A DNA stretch of 32,541 nt from Anaerolineae bacterium (GTDB lineage Bacteria; Chloroflexota; Anaerolineae; B4-G1; SLSP01), in NCBI GenBank assembly GCA_003562365.1, contig PWVB01000327.1, positions 1 to 32,541 of the forward strand, read 5' to 3'. The notes beneath the pieces were generated by a model. That model saw nothing but the letters and a program-made list of their open reading frames with translations, had not been told where the DNA came from and did no database searches. Position 1 is the stretch's first letter; each line of letters starts with the position of its first letter. This document shows, one piece after another, positions 31,110-32,541 of this stretch. Made by a program: the position numbers and the translations under genes.

Positions 31110-32063
31110 ATGCAAGGTGTCATCCTAGCTGCAGGCAAAGGGTCCCGCCTGCATCCCATCACCGTGGCGCGCTCCAAGGCGATGCTGCCGATTTTGGGCA
31201 AGCCGATCGTGTCCCGCGTGATGAGGATGCTGGCTGAATGCGGTATCGACGATTTCATCCTCGTGGTCAGTCCCGAGGACTACGACATCACTCGCTACTT
31301 CCGTCGCGAGTCAACTCTGGAAGCGGACGTGCGCTTTGTCTATCAACCTGAGCGCAAAGGGATGGCCGACGCCTTGTGCTGTGCCGCCCCCCTCATCTCG
31401 CAGGACTTCGTGCTTTCTGCCTGTGACAACCTCGTCCCACAGGATGATGTGGCGCGACTGATCGCGACGATGCGCGCTGCGGAGTATCCCAATGGTGTAT
31501 TAACCTTGATGCCGGTGGTGCCTGAGCGAATTGCCAGTGGCGCCATCGTTGAGATGGACGGCGGGATGGTTACCCGAATCGTCGAGAAGCCCGATCCTGA
31601 GGAGGCGCCATCAGATATCGCCAGTCTGCCACTTTACGCTTTCTCTCGGCGGATTCTCGACTATCTTCCAGAGGTAAGACCCTCGCTGCGGGGAGAGTAT
31701 GAATTGCAGGACGCGATACAGATGCTGATCGATCGCGACGGGAAAGTGGGTGGGGTGCTTATTGAGCGTCGCTTGACCTTAACCAACGCTGCCGACCTAT
31801 TGGCGCTTAATCGTGAGTATTTGACGCACGGTGGTGACACCTCGCAGCTGGCGCCCGCAACCGTTGGACCCGGCACGCAGCTCATCACTCCGCTCCACAT
31901 TGATGAAGGGACTATTATCGGTCGGGACTGTGTCATTGGCCCTAATGTCTACATTGAGCGCAACTGCCGCGTGGGCGACGGGGCGACGTTGCGCGACGCG
32001 ATCCTTTTGCGGGGATCAAAGGTTGCCGATTATGCAAAGGTCACCCACGAGGTTATTGTGTAG
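31110..32063 (+). CDS. Sugar-1-phosphate nucleotidyltransferase with left-handed beta-helix tail
   Basis: A 317-aa enzyme that couples a sugar 1-phosphate to an NTP. The N-terminal signature is MQGVILAAGKGSRLHPITVARSKAMLPILGKPIV, with the loop GxGxRL and a lysine in KPIV. VLSACDNLVPQDD is the metal-binding aspartate loop, and VTRIVEKPDPEEAPSDIASLPLYAF is the EKP motif typical of glucose-1-phosphate thymidylyl/uridylyl transferases. The C-terminal 70 residues hold hexapeptide repeats (IDEGTIIGRDCVIGPNVYIERNCRVGDGATLRDAIL), a left-handed beta-helix that in GlmU-like proteins can carry acetyltransferase activity; here it is short and probably structural. It likely shares a transcript with the treS-like gene. 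The precise sugar and nucleotide cannot be read. Confidence 0.85.
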   Translation: MQGVILAAGKGSRLHPITVARSKAMLPILGKPIVSRVMRMLAECGIDDFILVVSPEDYDITRYFRRESTLEADVRFVYQPERKGMADALCCAAPLISQDFVLSACDNLVPQDDVARLIATMRAAEYPNGVLTLMPVVPERIASGAIVEMDGGMVTRIVEKPDPEEAPSDIASLPLYAFSRRILDYLPEVRPSLRGEYELQDAIQMLIDRDGKVGGVLIERRLTLTNAADLLALNREYLTHGGDTSQLAPATVGPGTQLITPLHIDEGTIIGRDCVIGPNVYIERNCRVGDGATLRDAILLRGSKVADYAKVTHEVIV

Positions 32064-32090
32064 GAGCAACGCTTAGGCTGCTGCGACTGC

Positions 32091-32130
32091 AGAAATACAC
32101 AAACAGGCCGCAGAAACTCCTGCGACCTGT
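32091..32130 (-). terminator. Intrinsic terminator of the initiator tRNA gene
   Basis: On the minus strand ACAGGTCGCAG and CTGCGGCCTGT form an 11-bp stem (one G-U pair) around the loop GAGTTT, followed by the T-rich stretch TTGTGTATTTCT. The hairpin starts 5 nt after the tRNA 3' end. Read on the plus strand, the stem has a C-A mismatch and no T tail, so it serves the tRNA rather than the nucleotidyltransferase gene. Confidence 0.75.
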
Positions 32131-32135
32131 CTCAA

Positions 32136-32207
32136 TAGCGGGGGGTGGATTCGAACCACCGACCTTCGGGTTATGAGCCCGACGAGCTGCCGCTGCTCCA
32201 CCCCGCA
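32136..32207 (-). tRNA. Initiator tRNA-fMet (CAU)
   Basis: The minus strand folds into a full cloverleaf of 72 nt without encoded CCA. The acceptor is TGCGGGG with CCCCGCT and discriminator A; the D arm is GAGC-AGCGGCA-GCTC; the anticodon arm is TCGGG-CTCATAA-CCCGA with anticodon CAT; the variable loop is AGGTC; the T arm is GGTGG-TTCGAAT-CCACC. Three features mark it as the initiator rather than an elongator: no Watson-Crick pair at 1-72 (T opposite T), three consecutive G-C pairs next to the anticodon loop, and A11-T24 in the D stem. It has its own promoter and terminator. Confidence 0.93.
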
Positions 32208-32222
32208 TCGTAGCACAGGACA

Positions 32223-32250
32223 ACTATACCAGGCTCCGGCTAGAAGTCAA
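32223..32250 (-). promoter_or_regulatory. Promoter of the initiator tRNA
   Basis: On the minus strand TTGACT (32250-32245) and TATAGT (32228-32223) are separated by 16 nt; each matches the consensus in five of six positions. The -10 box ends 15 nt before the mature tRNA 5' end, leaving room for a short 5' leader removed by RNase P. Confidence 0.75.
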
Positions 32251-32283
32251 GGCCGGTTGGAGACTGGGTGCACTAACGAGTTG

Positions 32284-32541
32284 TCATGCAGCCTGACCAT
32301 AGGAACGGCGTAGCGGAGCGCGCTGCGCACAGAAAGCGTCCCATTCCTGGCCGAGATACATCGCTCGGGCTTTGATGACTTGCCGTGCGCCCTGGGCAGT
32401 CCACGTCATGCCGGCCTGTTTGAGCCGGGCGCCGATGACCCGTTTGCAGCCACTCTCAATGGTGCCACTCCCGATATGGTATCCTTGCGCTTGGAATTCC
32501 GGATAGCGCAGTCTGTGCCGATGCGTCGTGAAATAGGCCCC
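32284..32541 (-). CDS. Transposase C-terminus, ISKra4-like, truncated by window edge
   Basis: This frame is absent from the ORF track because it is open at the edge. The minus strand encodes 85 residues ending in TGA at 32284-32286: GAYFTTHRHRLRYPEFQAQGYHIGSGTIESGCKRVIGARLKQAGMTW, then TAQGARQVIKARAMYLGQEWDAF. The stretch GYHIGSGTIESGCKRVIGARLKQAGMRW-like is the conserved C-terminal block of ISKra4-type transposases (DDE enzymes; the E of IES should be the catalytic glutamate). Whether the rest of the gene is intact cannot be seen. The element's end is probably near 32266 (GGGTGCACTAACG), which is inferred because the partner repeat lies outside. Confidence 0.75.
   Translation of the reverse strand, partial: GAYFTTHRHRLRYPEFQAQGYHIGSGTIESGCKRVIGARLKQAGMTWTAQGARQVIKARAMYLGQEWDAFCAQRAPLRRSYGQAA

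Overview
The window looks like chromosomal DNA of a Chloroflexota bacterium, possibly an Anaerolineae-like or uncultured lineage. This rests on gene content I recognise, not on a search. The main clues are a large membrane protein with the SYYYLGY signature of the Chlor_Arch_YYY (DUF2298) family, a MutL-type actin-fold ATPase embedded in an operon of otherwise unknown envelope proteins, a protein studded with PDWL motifs, and moderately GC-rich DNA. Most genes are on the minus strand, in tightly packed operons.

Region 1 (1-7693, minus) is one seven-gene operon with gaps of -4 to 72 nt. In transcription order it encodes a 94-aa soluble protein, a 273-aa membrane-anchored DUF6754-like protein, a 204-aa polytopic protein, and a 911-aa double zinc-ribbon protein with eleven PDWL-type motifs and an extracytoplasmic C-terminal domain. 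These are followed by a 228-aa polytopic protein, a MutL-family ATPase, and a barrel-rich protein cut by the window edge that is absent from the ORF track. No glutamate mutase subunit is present. This is the best candidate for an undescribed system, perhaps a membrane-associated machine with a zinc-ribbon/PDWL scaffold and an actin-fold ATPase.

Region 2 (7694-10377, plus) carries a GT4 glycosyltransferase, a TPR protein and a broken cytidylate-kinase-like gene (a stop in its P-loop region and a frameshift). Region 3 (10393-12266, minus) is a small exopolysaccharide operon with a good promoter: a zinc-ribbon protein, a Wzz-type chain-length protein and a CpsD-like tyrosine kinase homologue that has lost its key Walker A and B residues.

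Region 4 (12329-19509, minus) encodes a large Chlor_Arch_YYY membrane protein, then glnS, a NahK-like sugar kinase and a GT-C membrane glycosyltransferase. Region 5 (19700-29242, minus) holds a SAM methyltransferase whose promoter implies a leaderless mRNA, a membrane protein with an internal duplication, miaB, an FAD oxidoreductase, an ABC-2 permease without ATPase, tex, a PAS/histidine kinase and a 189-aa unknown ORF.

Region 6 (29423-32541) holds a trehalose synthase-type GH13 enzyme and a sugar nucleotidyltransferase (plus). It ends with an initiator tRNA-Met that has its own promoter and terminator, and the 3' end of an ISKra4-like transposase gene (both minus). Taken together the window is rich in envelope polysaccharide and sugar-nucleotide functions, mixed with translation housekeeping genes (glnS, miaB, tex, initiator tRNA). 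Several minus-strand promoters show TTGnnn-N16-TAnnnT spacing. No CRISPR array, rRNA or prophage was seen.
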